NCBI GenBank assembly: GCA_036498905.1
Contig: DASYER010000058.1
Location: forward strand, 49,507-113,506
Source of the DNA: DAIDKA01 sp036498905
Lineage (GTDB): Bacteria > Pseudomonadota > Gammaproteobacteria > Steroidobacterales > Steroidobacteraceae
Direction of reading: 5' to 3'
DNA: 64,000 nucleotides
Below, one piece after another: positions 34,816 through 42,911 of the stretch. The position numbers and the translations under genes are program-made. Below the pieces are notes generated by a model. That model saw nothing but the letters and a program-made list of their open reading frames with translations, made no database searches and was not told the DNA's origin. How positions within the stretch are numbered: position 1 is the stretch's first letter; each line of letters begins with the position of its first letter.

Positions 34816-35730
34816 GTGGATTCAAAGCAGCGGCAGCTCCTCGGGCTCGCCGGATGGTTGGCGACGAGCTTCGCCGCCGCCGCCATCGGCGCGGCGGCAT
34901 CCATTCACGCGAAGTCCTTCTACGCGCAGCTCGTCAAACCGGAATGGGCGCCGTCGGCGGTGATCTTCGGACCGGTATGGACAGTGTTGTACGCGATGAT
35001 GGGTGTCGCGGCGTGGTTGGTATGGCGATCCGGCGGTCTGCGCGGCAATCGGGTCGCGCTCAGTGTGTTCCTGGCGCAGCTGGTCCTCAATGCACGTTGG
35101 AGCTGGTTGTTCTTCGTATGGCATCAGGGCGCGCTGGCACTGATCGACATCGTGGTGCTGTGGCTGCTGGTCGCGCCGACTCTGGTCTTATTCTGGCGCG
35201 TGCGCGTCCTGGCCGGGGTGCTGCTCATTCCCTATCTGGCCTGGATCAGTTTCGCATCAGTCCTGAATTATTCGGTCTGGCAGCTCAATCCGCAAACTCT
35301 CGGTCCCACGCAGGTCACCCTGCCTCAGGCCATGGCCGGTACTGCCGCAGATGCCGATCCGCATATGGCGCATCAGGCATATCTCACCGCAATCAATTCC
35401 AATGATCTGCAGAACCTGCTCGACGTCCTGACCGAGGATGTCGTGCTCATGGTGCCGAACGACCAGCCGTATGTCGGTAAGCCTGCGGTGCGTCTGTGGA
35501 TTGCCGAATCCCTGAGAACCTCCCGCAGGCACTGGGATAGGCCGGTGCAGGAGTTCGTCGTCAATGGCGAATGGGCTTTCGAGCGCTATTTGTACACGCT
35601 TACCGACACACCGGTGCAGGGTGCAGCGGCGCGCGTGGATACCGGATGGGGTTTGGCCATTTACCATCATGACGCCGATGGCAAATGGCGCGTGGCACGC
35701 GACGCGTGGGCCTCAGATCATCCGCATTAA
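34816..35730 (+). CDS. Fusion of TspO/MBR membrane protein and NTF2-like (SnoaL/DUF4440-type) domain
   Basis: 304 residues, GTG start. Residues 1-160 are a full five-TM TspO: KPEWAPSAVIFGPVWTVLYA, LAQLVLNARWSWLFF and PYLAWISFASVLNYSVWQLN are the classic tryptophan-rich motifs. TspO proteins bind porphyrins and cholesterol-like ligands. After a short linker, residues 180-304 form a soluble NTF2-like alpha+beta domain (AYLTAINSNDLQNLLDVLTEDVV type opening, then VVNGEWAFERYLYTLT and GKWRVARDAW). No stop or frameshift separates them. TspO normally ends near residue 160, so the added domain is unusual. Confidence 0.82.
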   Translation: MDSKQRQLLGLAGWLATSFAAAAIGAAASIHAKSFYAQLVKPEWAPSAVIFGPVWTVLYAMMGVAAWLVWRSGGLRGNRVALSVFLAQLVLNARWSWLFFVWHQGALALIDIVVLWLLVAPTLVLFWRVRVLAGVLLIPYLAWISFASVLNYSVWQLNPQTLGPTQVTLPQAMAGTAADADPHMAHQAYLTAINSNDLQNLLDVLTEDVVLMVPNDQPYVGKPAVRLWIAESLRTSRRHWDRPVQEFVVNGEWAFERYLYTLTDTPVQGAAARVDTGWGLAIYHHDADGKWRVARDAWASDHPH

Positions 35731-35924
35731 AGCTGGTACGCGACCAGGGCAGCGACTTCCGCCTCGGCCTCAATCCAGTCCGAGGTTTCCTGGCCCGGTG
35801 TAAATCCGCGGCGCTGCGCTCGGAAATAGGCGGCGGTCGCAATCCATTGCTGTCGTTCCTCGGCGGTCACGCGCGGCCGGTCGCAGAAACGCAGCGGATC
35901 GAAATTCGGCGGCATGGCTGTCAT
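35727..35924 (-). CDS. DUF2934 family small protein
   Basis: 65 residues from ATG 35924 (MTAMPPNFDPLRF). The DUF2934 core is clear: ERQQWIATAAYFRAQRRGF followed by TPGQETSDWIEAEAEV. Function unknown; members are small cytoplasmic proteins often of stress or secretion contexts. It ends 4 nt into the convergent TspO-fusion stop region. Confidence 0.8.
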   Translation of the reverse strand: MTAMPPNFDPLRFCDRPRVTAEERQQWIATAAYFRAQRRGFTPGQETSDWIEAEAEVAALVAYQL

Positions 35925-36038
35925 ACGCGTAACCTCAGCTGTTGGCGTAATAAATAACACCCGCGTCCACGCTGTCTTGTAGGTTTCAGGCCGGAGCAGT
36001 CTGACAGACAAATCCGACATCCCGGTGACCAGCCGAGC

Positions 36039-36503
36039 TTATGTCCGGCGCAGCACGACCAGATTCGCCGTCATCAGTTGCACCACTTCGCCGCGCTGAT
36101 TGGACGTCGTGCTGCGCATCGTCACCCTGCCGCGCTCCGGGCGTGATTGCGAGGGTGTAACAGCCACGACTTCGCTTTCAACGCGCAAGGTATCCCCGGG
36201 TCGGGTGGGCTTGGGCCATTTGACCTCGCCGCTGGCGCCGATGATGCCCCCGGCCAGACGCGGCCCGGTGGTGACGATCAGCCGCATGGTCACTGCGGCC
36301 GTATGCCAGCCACTCGCCGCGAGGCCGCCAAAGAGACTGTCTTTCGCGGCCTGTTCCGAAAGATGGAAGGGTTGCGGATCAAACTGTGCGGCGAAAGCCT
36401 CGATCTGCGCCACGTCCAGGGTGTGCGTGCCGGTGCTGAAGTGCTGGCCAACCTGCAGATCATCCAGATACAGCAAGGGCCGCTGATCCTCATCGTTTCG
36501 CAT
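36039..36503 (-). CDS. MaoC family dehydratase (hotdog fold)
   Basis: 154 residues from ATG 36503 (MRNDEDQRPLLYLDDLQVG). MaoC/hydratase-2 motifs: FAAQFDPQPFHLSEQAAKD (catalytic Asp/His), FGGLAASGWHTAAVTMRL, and RPGDTLRVESEV. Family members hydrate enoyl-CoA; the natural substrate here is unknown. Its promoter overlaps that of the divergent methyltransferase gene, the start codons being only 31 nt apart. Confidence 0.88.
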   Translation of the reverse strand: MRNDEDQRPLLYLDDLQVGQHFSTGTHTLDVAQIEAFAAQFDPQPFHLSEQAAKDSLFGGLAASGWHTAAVTMRLIVTTGPRLAGGIIGASGEVKWPKPTRPGDTLRVESEVVAVTPSQSRPERGRVTMRSTTSNQRGEVVQLMTANLVVLRRT

Positions 36504-36521
36504 GGCTAGTCGGTCTCCCAT

Positions 36522-36529
36522 TACAATAC
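36522..36529. promoter_or_regulatory. Overlapping divergent -10 boxes between the MaoC and methyltransferase genes
   Basis: TACAAT (36522-36527, plus) lies 7 nt before the methyltransferase ATG, predicting a leaderless mRNA. On the minus strand TATTGT (36528-36523) shares five bases with it and is about 19 nt before the MaoC start. Polymerase can probably occupy only one at a time. Confidence 0.45.
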
Positions 36530-36534
36530 TTTCC

Positions 36535-37182
36535 ATGAATGAGCCGCCCAACGATCTGGCCGCTGTTTCCGGCAGGACGCTCGAGCACTACAACGAGCGC
36601 GCGGCCGAATTCTGGACGGGCACACGCGACCACGATGTGAAGCAGAACATTGAAGCCCTGCTGCGGCACATTACGGCAGCGCCGCCCCTGCGCATACTGG
36701 ATTTCGGTTGCGGCCCCGGGCGGGATCTGGCGGCCTTCCGGGTGCTGGGACATGAACCGATCGGTGTTGAGGGTTCGCCGGTGTTCGCCGCCATGGCCCG
36801 TGAGTACAGCGGCTGTGAGGTGTGGGAGCAGAATTTTCTCGCGCTTGAGCTTCCCCCGGCCGGCTTTCACGGCATTTTCGCCAACGCCTCACTGTTTCAT
36901 GTGCCGCGCCAGGAATTGCCGCGGGTGCTGGGCGAATTGCATGCAGCGCTGCGACCCGGTGGCGTGCTCTTCACGTCGAACCCGCGGGGGAGCAACGAAG
37001 AGGGCTGGAATCGCGGCCGCTATGGCGTGTACCACGATCTGGAATCCTGGCGCGCGTTTGTGGGGGCGGCCGGGTTTGCGGAACTGGAGTATTACTTTCG
37101 CCCGCCGGGATTGCCGCTCGAACAGCAGCCCTGGCTGGCAACCGTGTGGCGCCGGCCCCGCGTGGCGGGGGAAGACGTATGA
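36535..37182 (+). CDS. Class I SAM-dependent methyltransferase
   Basis: 215 residues. The SAM-binding motif I is ILDFGCGPGRDLAAF, motif II GVEGSPVFAAMAREYSG, and motif III GIFANASLFHVPRQEL; the end GLPLEQQPWLATVWRR is typical of small-molecule methyltransferases. The ATG at 36535 is favoured by the -10 box 7 nt upstream. Substrate unknown. It overlaps the GNAT gene by ATGA. Confidence 0.87.
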   Translation: MNEPPNDLAAVSGRTLEHYNERAAEFWTGTRDHDVKQNIEALLRHITAAPPLRILDFGCGPGRDLAAFRVLGHEPIGVEGSPVFAAMAREYSGCEVWEQNFLALELPPAGFHGIFANASLFHVPRQELPRVLGELHAALRPGGVLFTSNPRGSNEEGWNRGRYGVYHDLESWRAFVGAAGFAELEYYFRPPGLPLEQQPWLATVWRRPRVAGEDV

Positions 37183-37715
37183 CGCCGGCACTTCTGGTGC
37201 GCACGCCGCGTCTGGAGTTGATCGCCGCGACCCTGGAGCTGCTGGAGGCCGAACTTGCAGGTCCGGAGGCATTAGGGGCGGTCCTGGGGGTGCCCGTTCC
37301 CGACAGCTGGCCCCCCGGCGAATACGATCGGGAGGCGCTCGACTTCTTCGTGTCACGGGTTTTCATCTACGGCCCCTCGGTGGTCGGCTGGTACAACTGG
37401 TATGCGATCCAGATCGGGGCCGACGGGCGTCGTGAGTCGCTGGTGGCCGGCGCCGGCTACATGGGTCCGCCGATCGAAGATCTGGTCGAGATCGGCTATT
37501 CGGTGGTGCCGGAGGCGCGGGGTCGCGGGTTCGCCACCGAAATCGTCGAGGGCCTGGTGACGCACGCGCTGGCCGTGGACCGGGTGCACATGGTGATCGC
37601 CCACACGCTGGTGTCGAATGCGCCTTCGCAGGCGGTGCTGAAGCGCGCCGGCTTCCTGGCCGCGGGTCCCGGCGCGGAACCGGGCGTGCTGCGATTCGAG
37701 CGCTCGCGAAGCTGA
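37179..37715 (+). CDS. GNAT family N-acetyltransferase
   Basis: 178 residues of the RimJ/RimL-like type: RTPRLELIAATLELLEAEL at the N-terminus, then EIGYSVVPEARGRGFATEIV with the acetyl-CoA pyrophosphate loop (RGRGFA), and SNAPSQAVLKRAGF. Substrate unknown. Coupled to the methyltransferase gene by ATGA; convergent with kmo (3-nt gap). Confidence 0.87.
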   Translation: MTPALLVRTPRLELIAATLELLEAELAGPEALGAVLGVPVPDSWPPGEYDREALDFFVSRVFIYGPSVVGWYNWYAIQIGADGRRESLVAGAGYMGPPIEDLVEIGYSVVPEARGRGFATEIVEGLVTHALAVDRVHMVIAHTLVSNAPSQAVLKRAGFLAAGPGAEPGVLRFERSRS

Positions 37716-37718
37716 ATC

Positions 37719-39095
37719 TTAAAGCTGCGCGGCAATCAATTGTTGCGCGCGCGCCAGCTGCGCGGCGCTCAGCTGCGTCGCCCGGTCGCCGCCATCGTGT
37801 GCACGTTCGGCATCGAGCTCATCCAATATCTGCTGCTGCACGCCGCCGCGACGCAGCGCCTCGGAGTATGAAATCTCGGGGTGGAACATCACCATGGCGT
37901 AGCGGGGGATGAAGCGCGTCGGATGCAGGCGTTCCAGCTGCAGGGCCCAGGCCTTGTGGCGCAGGAAGCGTTCATCGAGCACCGCCGAGCGCATCTCGGA
38001 ATAGTTCTCCAGCGCCATTCGGGCGATCGCGTCGGCGTCACCGCGGCGGGCGCGGTCGAATCGGGCGAAGAGCGCGGGCGGATCGCATCGGTCGCCCGCA
38101 GCGGCGAGCAATGCGTCGAGCTGCGTGCAATCCTCGAATGCGGCATTCATGCCCTGGCCGTGAAAGGGCACGATGGCATGCGCGGCATCACCCAGCAGCA
38201 AGACTGCGCCACAGGCCCAAGGATCGGCATGAATCGTCCCCAGGTGGCCGCACGGATGGTCGCGGAACTGCGCGGCCAGATCCGGGATCAACGCCGCGGC
38301 GCCGGCGAACTCGCGCTGAAAGAACTCCTCCACGGCCGCATCGCTCCCCAGGTTGTCGAAGCCGGCGAGGCCACTGCGCGGCGCAAACAGCGTGGCCGTG
38401 AAACTGTGGTCCGGGTTCGGCAGGGCAATCAACATGAACCCACGTCGTGGCCATACATGCAGCGCATCGGCCTGCAGTGCGTACTGCCCGTCGCGCGGCG
38501 GAATGCGGAACTCCTTGTAGTCGTGCTCGAGCGGCAGCTCCTGGACCCTGACCCGCCCGGCCCTGGCAAGACTGCCACGCACCGCTGAACCTGCGCCATC
38601 GGCGGCGATGACGACCGCATCGCCGATGGTGCGCTCCACGCCCGTGCGATTGTCCACCACGCGCAAGGCGCCGCCGGGTACATCCACTTCGGTGCAGGTG
38701 GTGTCGAAGTGCAGCCGTACCTGCGGCAGGCGGGCAGCCGCCTCGATCAGTACGCGGTTCAAGGCGGCGCGGCCGACGGAGTAGATGACTTCATTGTCAC
38801 GCTGGCCGTAGGGCAGCAGTCGCGGCGTCGAGTTCGGCTCGGCGTCGTGGATCATGCGCCCGCGCATCGGCAGCATCACCGGACGAACCTCATCCATGAG
38901 GTTCGCCTGTTCGAGTGCGCGAATGCCGCGTGCGGCGAGTGCCAGGTTGATGGAGCGACCGGAGTCGGCCGCGTGCTCGCGCGGGTCGGGGCGACGCTCG
39001 AAAATATTCACCGCCATGCCGCGCCGTCCGAGCAGCACGGCCAGCAGCGCACCGGCCAGTCCCCCGCCCGCAATGCTGACCGCCGGGCGCGACAT
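37719..39095 (-). CDS. kmo: Kynurenine 3-monooxygenase
   Basis: FAD-dependent hydroxylation of kynurenine to 3-hydroxykynurenine. 458 residues: dinucleotide site SIAGGGLAGALLAVLLGRRG, FERRPDPREH, and the GD motif LLGDAAHAIVPFHGQGMNAAFED; KMO-specific GRSINLALAARGIRALE is present. Its ATG abuts the kynU stop (TAGATG), so it is the third gene of haaO-kynU-kmo. The order on the transcript is the reverse of the reaction order. Confidence 0.94.
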   Translation of the reverse strand: MSRPAVSIAGGGLAGALLAVLLGRRGMAVNIFERRPDPREHAADSGRSINLALAARGIRALEQANLMDEVRPVMLPMRGRMIHDAEPNSTPRLLPYGQRDNEVIYSVGRAALNRVLIEAAARLPQVRLHFDTTCTEVDVPGGALRVVDNRTGVERTIGDAVVIAADGAGSAVRGSLARAGRVRVQELPLEHDYKEFRIPPRDGQYALQADALHVWPRRGFMLIALPNPDHSFTATLFAPRSGLAGFDNLGSDAAVEEFFQREFAGAAALIPDLAAQFRDHPCGHLGTIHADPWACGAVLLLGDAAHAIVPFHGQGMNAAFEDCTQLDALLAAAGDRCDPPALFARFDRARRGDADAIARMALENYSEMRSAVLDERFLRHKAWALQLERLHPTRFIPRYAMVMFHPEISYSEALRRGGVQQQILDELDAERAHDGGDRATQLSAAQLARAQQLIAAQL

Positions 39096-40370
39096 CTATC
39101 CGGAACCGTGCAGTGCCGCGGCCAGCGCGTTGGCGAAACGAAACACATCCTCAAAGCTGTTGTACAGCGGTACCGGGGCGGCGCGGATCACATCCGGCTC
39201 GCGCCAGTCGCACACCATGCCGGCGCGCTGCAAGTATTCGAATACCGCCCGGCCATGCCGGGCATCGCGACCCAGGCGCAAGGATAGCTGGCAGCCGCGC
39301 GACTGGATGCCGCCCGGGGTCAGGATCTCGACGGGCGCGGCATCGAGCAGGAAGGCCAGATAGCCGGTGAGTGCCACCGATTTGGCGCGCAGATGCGCGA
39401 GCCCGGCATCATGGAACTGTTCGAGCGAGGCCAGCAGTGGCGCGGCCGAGAGAATCGAGGGGTTGCTGATCTGCCAGCCATCGGCGCCCGCGGCCGGTGT
39501 GAATTGCGGTCCCATCGCGAAACGGGTGAGCAGTTCGTGGCCCCACCAGCCGGCCAGACGCGGCAGCTCCTGCGCCTCGGCGTGGCGCTCGTGCACGAAG
39601 CAGCCGCCGATGGCGCCGGGACCGGCATTGAGGTACTTGTAGCTGCACCACACCGCAAAATCTGCGCCGCTGTCATGCAGGTTGAGGGGCACGTTGCCGA
39701 TGGAGTGGGCCAGGTCAAAGCCGACCGCGCAGCCGGCCTTGCGCGCCGCGGCCGCGATGCGCGGCAGATCGAATACCTGTCCGCTCAGGTACTGCGTCCC
39801 GGGCCACACCACCAGGGCGATCTGCGCGCCGCGATGTTCGAGGAAGTACTCGATCTGCTCGGTGCTGATCACTCCGCTGGCATCCGCCGGCTGCAGCTCC
39901 AGCAGCTGCTCGCGCGGATCCAGACCATGCCAGCTGATCTGCGAGGCCAGTGCATGGCGGTCCGAAGGAAAGGCGTTGGCTTCCATCAGAATCCGGGTTC
40001 GGTCCCCGGACGGCCGATAGAAGCTGGCCAGCATCAGGTGCAGGTTCACGGTGAGCGAATTCATGGCGACGACCTCGCCGGGCTGCGCCCCCGTGAGGTT
40101 CGCCAGTCCCGCTCTCATGAATTCATGGTAGGGGATCCAGGCGCGGCGTGCGGATTCGTGGCCGCGCACGCCCAGGGCCGCCCAGTCGTCGAGCTCCTCG
40201 TTGATGCGTTGTCGGGCGGCGAGCGGCTGCAGTCCGAGCGAATGCCCGCACAGATACACCAGCGCAGCACCGGTCGCGCTGATCGGATGCGCGAACTGAT
40301 CGCGGAATCGAGCCAACGGATCGGCGGCGTCGCGTGCTCTGGCGTAGGCCAGCGAGCGTTCAAAAGTCAT
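39096..40370 (-). CDS. kynU: Kynureninase
   Basis: PLP enzyme cleaving 3-hydroxykynurenine to 3-hydroxyanthranilate and alanine. 424 residues. Motifs: YLCGHSLGLQPLAARQRINE, FPSDRHALASQISWHG, GFDLAHSIGNVPLNLHDSG, and the PLP lysine in VWCSYKYLNAGPGAIGG. It follows haaO by 19 nt and abuts kmo. Together with kmo and haaO it converts kynurenine to the quinolinate precursor. Confidence 0.96.
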   Translation of the reverse strand: MTFERSLAYARARDAADPLARFRDQFAHPISATGAALVYLCGHSLGLQPLAARQRINEELDDWAALGVRGHESARRAWIPYHEFMRAGLANLTGAQPGEVVAMNSLTVNLHLMLASFYRPSGDRTRILMEANAFPSDRHALASQISWHGLDPREQLLELQPADASGVISTEQIEYFLEHRGAQIALVVWPGTQYLSGQVFDLPRIAAAARKAGCAVGFDLAHSIGNVPLNLHDSGADFAVWCSYKYLNAGPGAIGGCFVHERHAEAQELPRLAGWWGHELLTRFAMGPQFTPAAGADGWQISNPSILSAAPLLASLEQFHDAGLAHLRAKSVALTGYLAFLLDAAPVEILTPGGIQSRGCQLSLRLGRDARHGRAVFEYLQRAGMVCDWREPDVIRAAPVPLYNSFEDVFRFANALAAALHGSG

Positions 40371-40389
40371 GGGTCGGGCATCAGCACGG

Positions 40390-40899
40390 CTAACGGGTCT
40401 GCACCGTGCCGCACCGGCGGCAGGTGGTCAGGCGCGGATTGCCGAAAAAACGTTCGAACACCGGCGGAAACTGGGTCTCGATATTGGTGAGCGCGAAGAA
40501 CTCCTCGTACAGCTTCGTCCCGCAGTTCTCGCAGTACCACTGCAGACCATCCTGCTCCCCCGGGCGCCGGTCGCGTTCGATCACCAGTCCGACCGTATCG
40601 ACGCCGCGCCGCGGGGAGTGGGGGACAGCGGCGGGCAGCAGAAACAGCTCTCCCTCGCGGATCGGGATGTCCACGACCTTGCCGTCCTGGACGGTCTTCA
40701 GCAGCAGGTCGCCCTCGACCTGATAGAAGAACTCCTCGCCCGGATCCACGTGGTAGTCCTTGCGTGAGTTGGGGCCGCCGACGGCCATCACGATGAACTG
40801 GCTGTCGCGAAAGATGCGCCGATTGCCCACCGGAGGCTTCAGGAGCTGGCGGTTTTCCTCGATCCAGCGCTTTAGATTCAATGGACTGGGGACTGACAT
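40390..40899 (-). CDS. nbaC: 3-hydroxyanthranilate 3,4-dioxygenase
   Basis: Opens 3-hydroxyanthranilate to 2-amino-3-carboxymuconate semialdehyde, which cyclises to quinolinate for NAD. 169 residues (MSVPSPLNLKRWIEENRQL). Cupin iron ligands lie in DYHVDPGEEFFYQVEGD; the C-terminal second metal site has the CxxC pairs WYCENCGTK and TTCRRCGT. An AAGGAG lies 12 nt before the ATG. The gene is also called haaO. No tryptophan dioxygenase gene is present in the window. Confidence 0.95.
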   Translation of the reverse strand: MSVPSPLNLKRWIEENRQLLKPPVGNRRIFRDSQFIVMAVGGPNSRKDYHVDPGEEFFYQVEGDLLLKTVQDGKVVDIPIREGELFLLPAAVPHSPRRGVDTVGLVIERDRRPGEQDGLQWYCENCGTKLYEEFFALTNIETQFPPVFERFFGNPRLTTCRRCGTVQTR

Positions 40900-40926
40900 A
40901 AAGTATTCGCACTCCTTCAGGCCAAC

Positions 40927-40959
40927 ATTGTAAGCCGGAACCCCTGTCGGCGGTTCCGG
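40927..40959 (-). promoter_or_regulatory. Candidate promoter and operator of the kynurenine operon
   Basis: On the minus strand TACAAT (40932-40927) lies 27 nt before the haaO start. The place where a -35 would sit is covered by a perfect 7-bp dyad, CCGGAAC (40935) and GTTCCGG (40953), with 11 nt between. The weak -35 and the dyad suggest regulated transcription, but the regulator is unknown. Confidence 0.4.
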
Positions 40960-41008
40960 ACAGGGCAGGCGGCAGCATTGCGGCTCAACTGCAGGTAGGC
41001 TTGGGCCT

Positions 41009-41485
41009 ATGAACACCCGAAAAACCCGTATCACGGTCATCGCAGTCGGCCTGCTCGTCGCCGGCACCCTGGGGCTTACGGGCTGCGCAGCGGTATCGAA
41101 GCATCTGCCCTGGCGCCATAAGGCCGCTCCCGCACCCGAGGTCGCGACGGCCCTGACGGTGGCGGCACCCGATGGCGCCCCCTTGTCCTGGCCGCAGGTG
41201 TGGCAGCGCAATGATGTGGTGCTGGACATGGCGGGGGTTGCCGCCACGGGTGCGGCGGTGGTGATGCCGCGCAGTGGCCTGGCATGGCCGGTGCGCCTGG
41301 CGCTGCGGGTGGCGCCCGGATCGATCGGGTCCATCGATGTGCGCGGTGCGCAAAGACTCGTCATTCCGGTGCCCGCGACGGGCACCGGTACCCTAGACTT
41401 GGAGCTGCCGCCGGGGGTCTACGTGGCCGCTACCAAACAGATCACGCTGAACTGGGGCCCGGCGAGCGTACCTGCCGCCAACTGA
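41009..41485 (+). CDS. Putative lipoprotein of unknown function
   Basis: 158 residues. A lipoprotein signal peptide is clear: ITVIAVGLLVAGTLGLTGC with lipobox LTGC. The mature part is Ala/Pro/Val rich and beta-like, without a recognised domain; a single tryptophan-containing PLSWPQVWQRNDVV stands out. It is divergent from haaO and 10 nt before a small PLDc_N-type protein gene. Confidence 0.75.
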   Translation: MNTRKTRITVIAVGLLVAGTLGLTGCAAVSKHLPWRHKAAPAPEVATALTVAAPDGAPLSWPQVWQRNDVVLDMAGVAATGAAVVMPRSGLAWPVRLALRVAPGSIGSIDVRGAQRLVIPVPATGTGTLDLELPPGVYVAATKQITLNWGPASVPAAN

Positions 41486-41495
41486 AGGAGTGCGC

Positions 41496-41681
41496 GTGTA
41501 TTACCACAACAGCCTGTGGGGCATCCTGGTCCTGATCGCGGATGTCTGGGCCATCGTCAATATCATGCAAAGCACGGCGGAGACGGGCAGAAAAGTGCTC
41601 TGGACGGTGCTCGTCGTACTGTTGCCGGTCCTGGGTTTCGTCCTGTGGTACTTCTTAGGGCCGAAGACCGGCCGCAGCTGA
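41496..41681 (+). CDS. Small membrane protein, PLDc_N-type
   Basis: 61 residues with two TM segments (LWGILVLIADVWAIVNIM and VLWTVLVVLLPVLGFVLWYF) ending FLGPKTGRS, the pattern of the phospholipase D-nuclease N-terminal (PLDc_N) domain that occurs alone in many bacteria. The GTG at 41496 is chosen because AAGGAG ends 5 nt before it; a GTG at 41490 overlaps that site. Function unknown. Confidence 0.75.
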   Translation: MYYHNSLWGILVLIADVWAIVNIMQSTAETGRKVLWTVLVVLLPVLGFVLWYFLGPKTGRS

Positions 41682-41685
41682 TCTT

Positions 41686-42516
41686 CTAAGCCTCATTCGG
41701 TGTCTGATGAGCGCTGCAGGGGATGCTGACCGGGCGGATCGGCAGATCGAGATTCACCGCGGTCAGCGCGCCGCCCCATACGCAGCCGGTGTCCAGACCG
41801 ATCACCCCGTGCGCGTTCACATACCCCAGCGCCGACCAATGGCCAAAGATGATGCGGGTGCCGCGGCTGGCACGATCCGGGATTTCAAACCAGGGCAGCA
41901 GCGTCGAGTCGGGGACCGGCGGCCCCTTGGCTTTCAGTGCCACGCGACCCTCGGCCGTGCACACGCGTAGGCGCGTCAGGCAGTTGACGATGAACCGTAT
42001 GCGGTCCGCTCCGGTGAGCTGCTCGGACCAGCGGTCAGGCTTATCCCCGTACATGTGATCAAAGAACACTTCGGGGTCCCTCAGCAGTGCGTGGCGCACC
42101 TCCTGCGCCAGCAGCAATGTCTGCGGTACGCTCCACTGCGGGACCAGGCCTGCATGAACCAGCAGTTCGCCGTGCGTCGGATCCTGATGTGCCAATGGCC
42201 GCTCGAGCAGCCACTGCAGAATTGCGGCGCGGTCGGGAGCGCGCAGGATATCGTGCAGAGTGTCGCCCGGCTTGTCCTGCAGGCGCGAGCCGAACACCAT
42301 CGCGAGCAGGTGCAGGTCGTGATTGCCGAGCACCACGATGGCATTGTCGCCAAGCGCACGGATCAGTCGCAGGCATTCCAGCGAATGCGGCCCGCGATTT
42401 ACCAGGTCGCCGACGAACCAAAGTTGATCGCGGTCGGGCGAGAACCTGATCGCCTCGAGCAGCGCGCGCAGCTCGGTGACACAACCTTGTACGTCGCCAA
42501 TGGCAAAGCGCGCCAT
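41686..42516 (-). CDS. apaH: Symmetrical bis(5'-nucleosyl)-tetraphosphatase
   Basis: Hydrolyses Ap4A to two ADP. 276 residues. Metallophosphatase motifs: MARFAIGDVQGC (GDxxG), FVGDLVNRGPHSLE (GDxxxRG), VLGNHDLHLL (GNHD) and the late His in LVHAGLVPQWS. Last gene of the lptD-surA-pdxA-rsmA-usp-apaG-apaH run, as in E. coli apart from usp. Gap to apaG 11 nt. Confidence 0.96.
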   Translation of the reverse strand: MARFAIGDVQGCVTELRALLEAIRFSPDRDQLWFVGDLVNRGPHSLECLRLIRALGDNAIVVLGNHDLHLLAMVFGSRLQDKPGDTLHDILRAPDRAAILQWLLERPLAHQDPTHGELLVHAGLVPQWSVPQTLLLAQEVRHALLRDPEVFFDHMYGDKPDRWSEQLTGADRIRFIVNCLTRLRVCTAEGRVALKAKGPPVPDSTLLPWFEIPDRASRGTRIIFGHWSALGYVNAHGVIGLDTGCVWGGALTAVNLDLPIRPVSIPCSAHQTPNEA

Positions 42517-42527
42517 GGCTGATGCAG

Positions 42528-42908
42528 TTACTGGAGTACGCCGGGCATGGCCAGCCGGAACGGGGCAATCGGTGCATCAAACGCCTCCCCGTCATCCGCG
42601 ATCATCTGATAGCTGCCCTGCATGACGCCTACCGGCGTCTCGATGATGGCGGCGCTGGAGTAGCGAAAGCCCTGACCGGGTTTCAGGTGGGGTTGCTCCC
42701 CCACGACCCCGTCGCCGCGCACTTCCTGTACCTTGCCGTTCGCGTCCGTGATCAACCAGTGTCGCCGCATCAGCCGGGCGGGGTGATCGCCATCATTGCG
42801 GATCGTGATGGTGTAGGAGAATACGAACCGCGGCTCGTGCGGGTCTGACTGTTCGGACAGGTAGCTGGTCTGTACGTCTACCGTGATTCTATATGCGGCT
42901 TCCTGCAT
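42528..42908 (-). CDS. apaG: ApaG protein
   Basis: 126 residues, FN3-like fold (DUF525). Features: YRITVDVQTSYLSEQSDPHE, FSYTITIRNDGD, RHWLITDANGKVQEVRGDGVVG and the C-terminal FRLAMPGVLQ. Linked to cobalt/magnesium homeostasis in Salmonella, exact role unclear. ATG 42908 is used; a GTG one codon earlier lies directly after the usp stop. Confidence 0.94.
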   Translation of the reverse strand: MQEAAYRITVDVQTSYLSEQSDPHEPRFVFSYTITIRNDGDHPARLMRRHWLITDANGKVQEVRGDGVVGEQPHLKPGQGFRYSSAAIIETPVGVMQGSYQMIADDGEAFDAPIAPFRLAMPGVLQ

Positions 42909-42911
42909 CAC

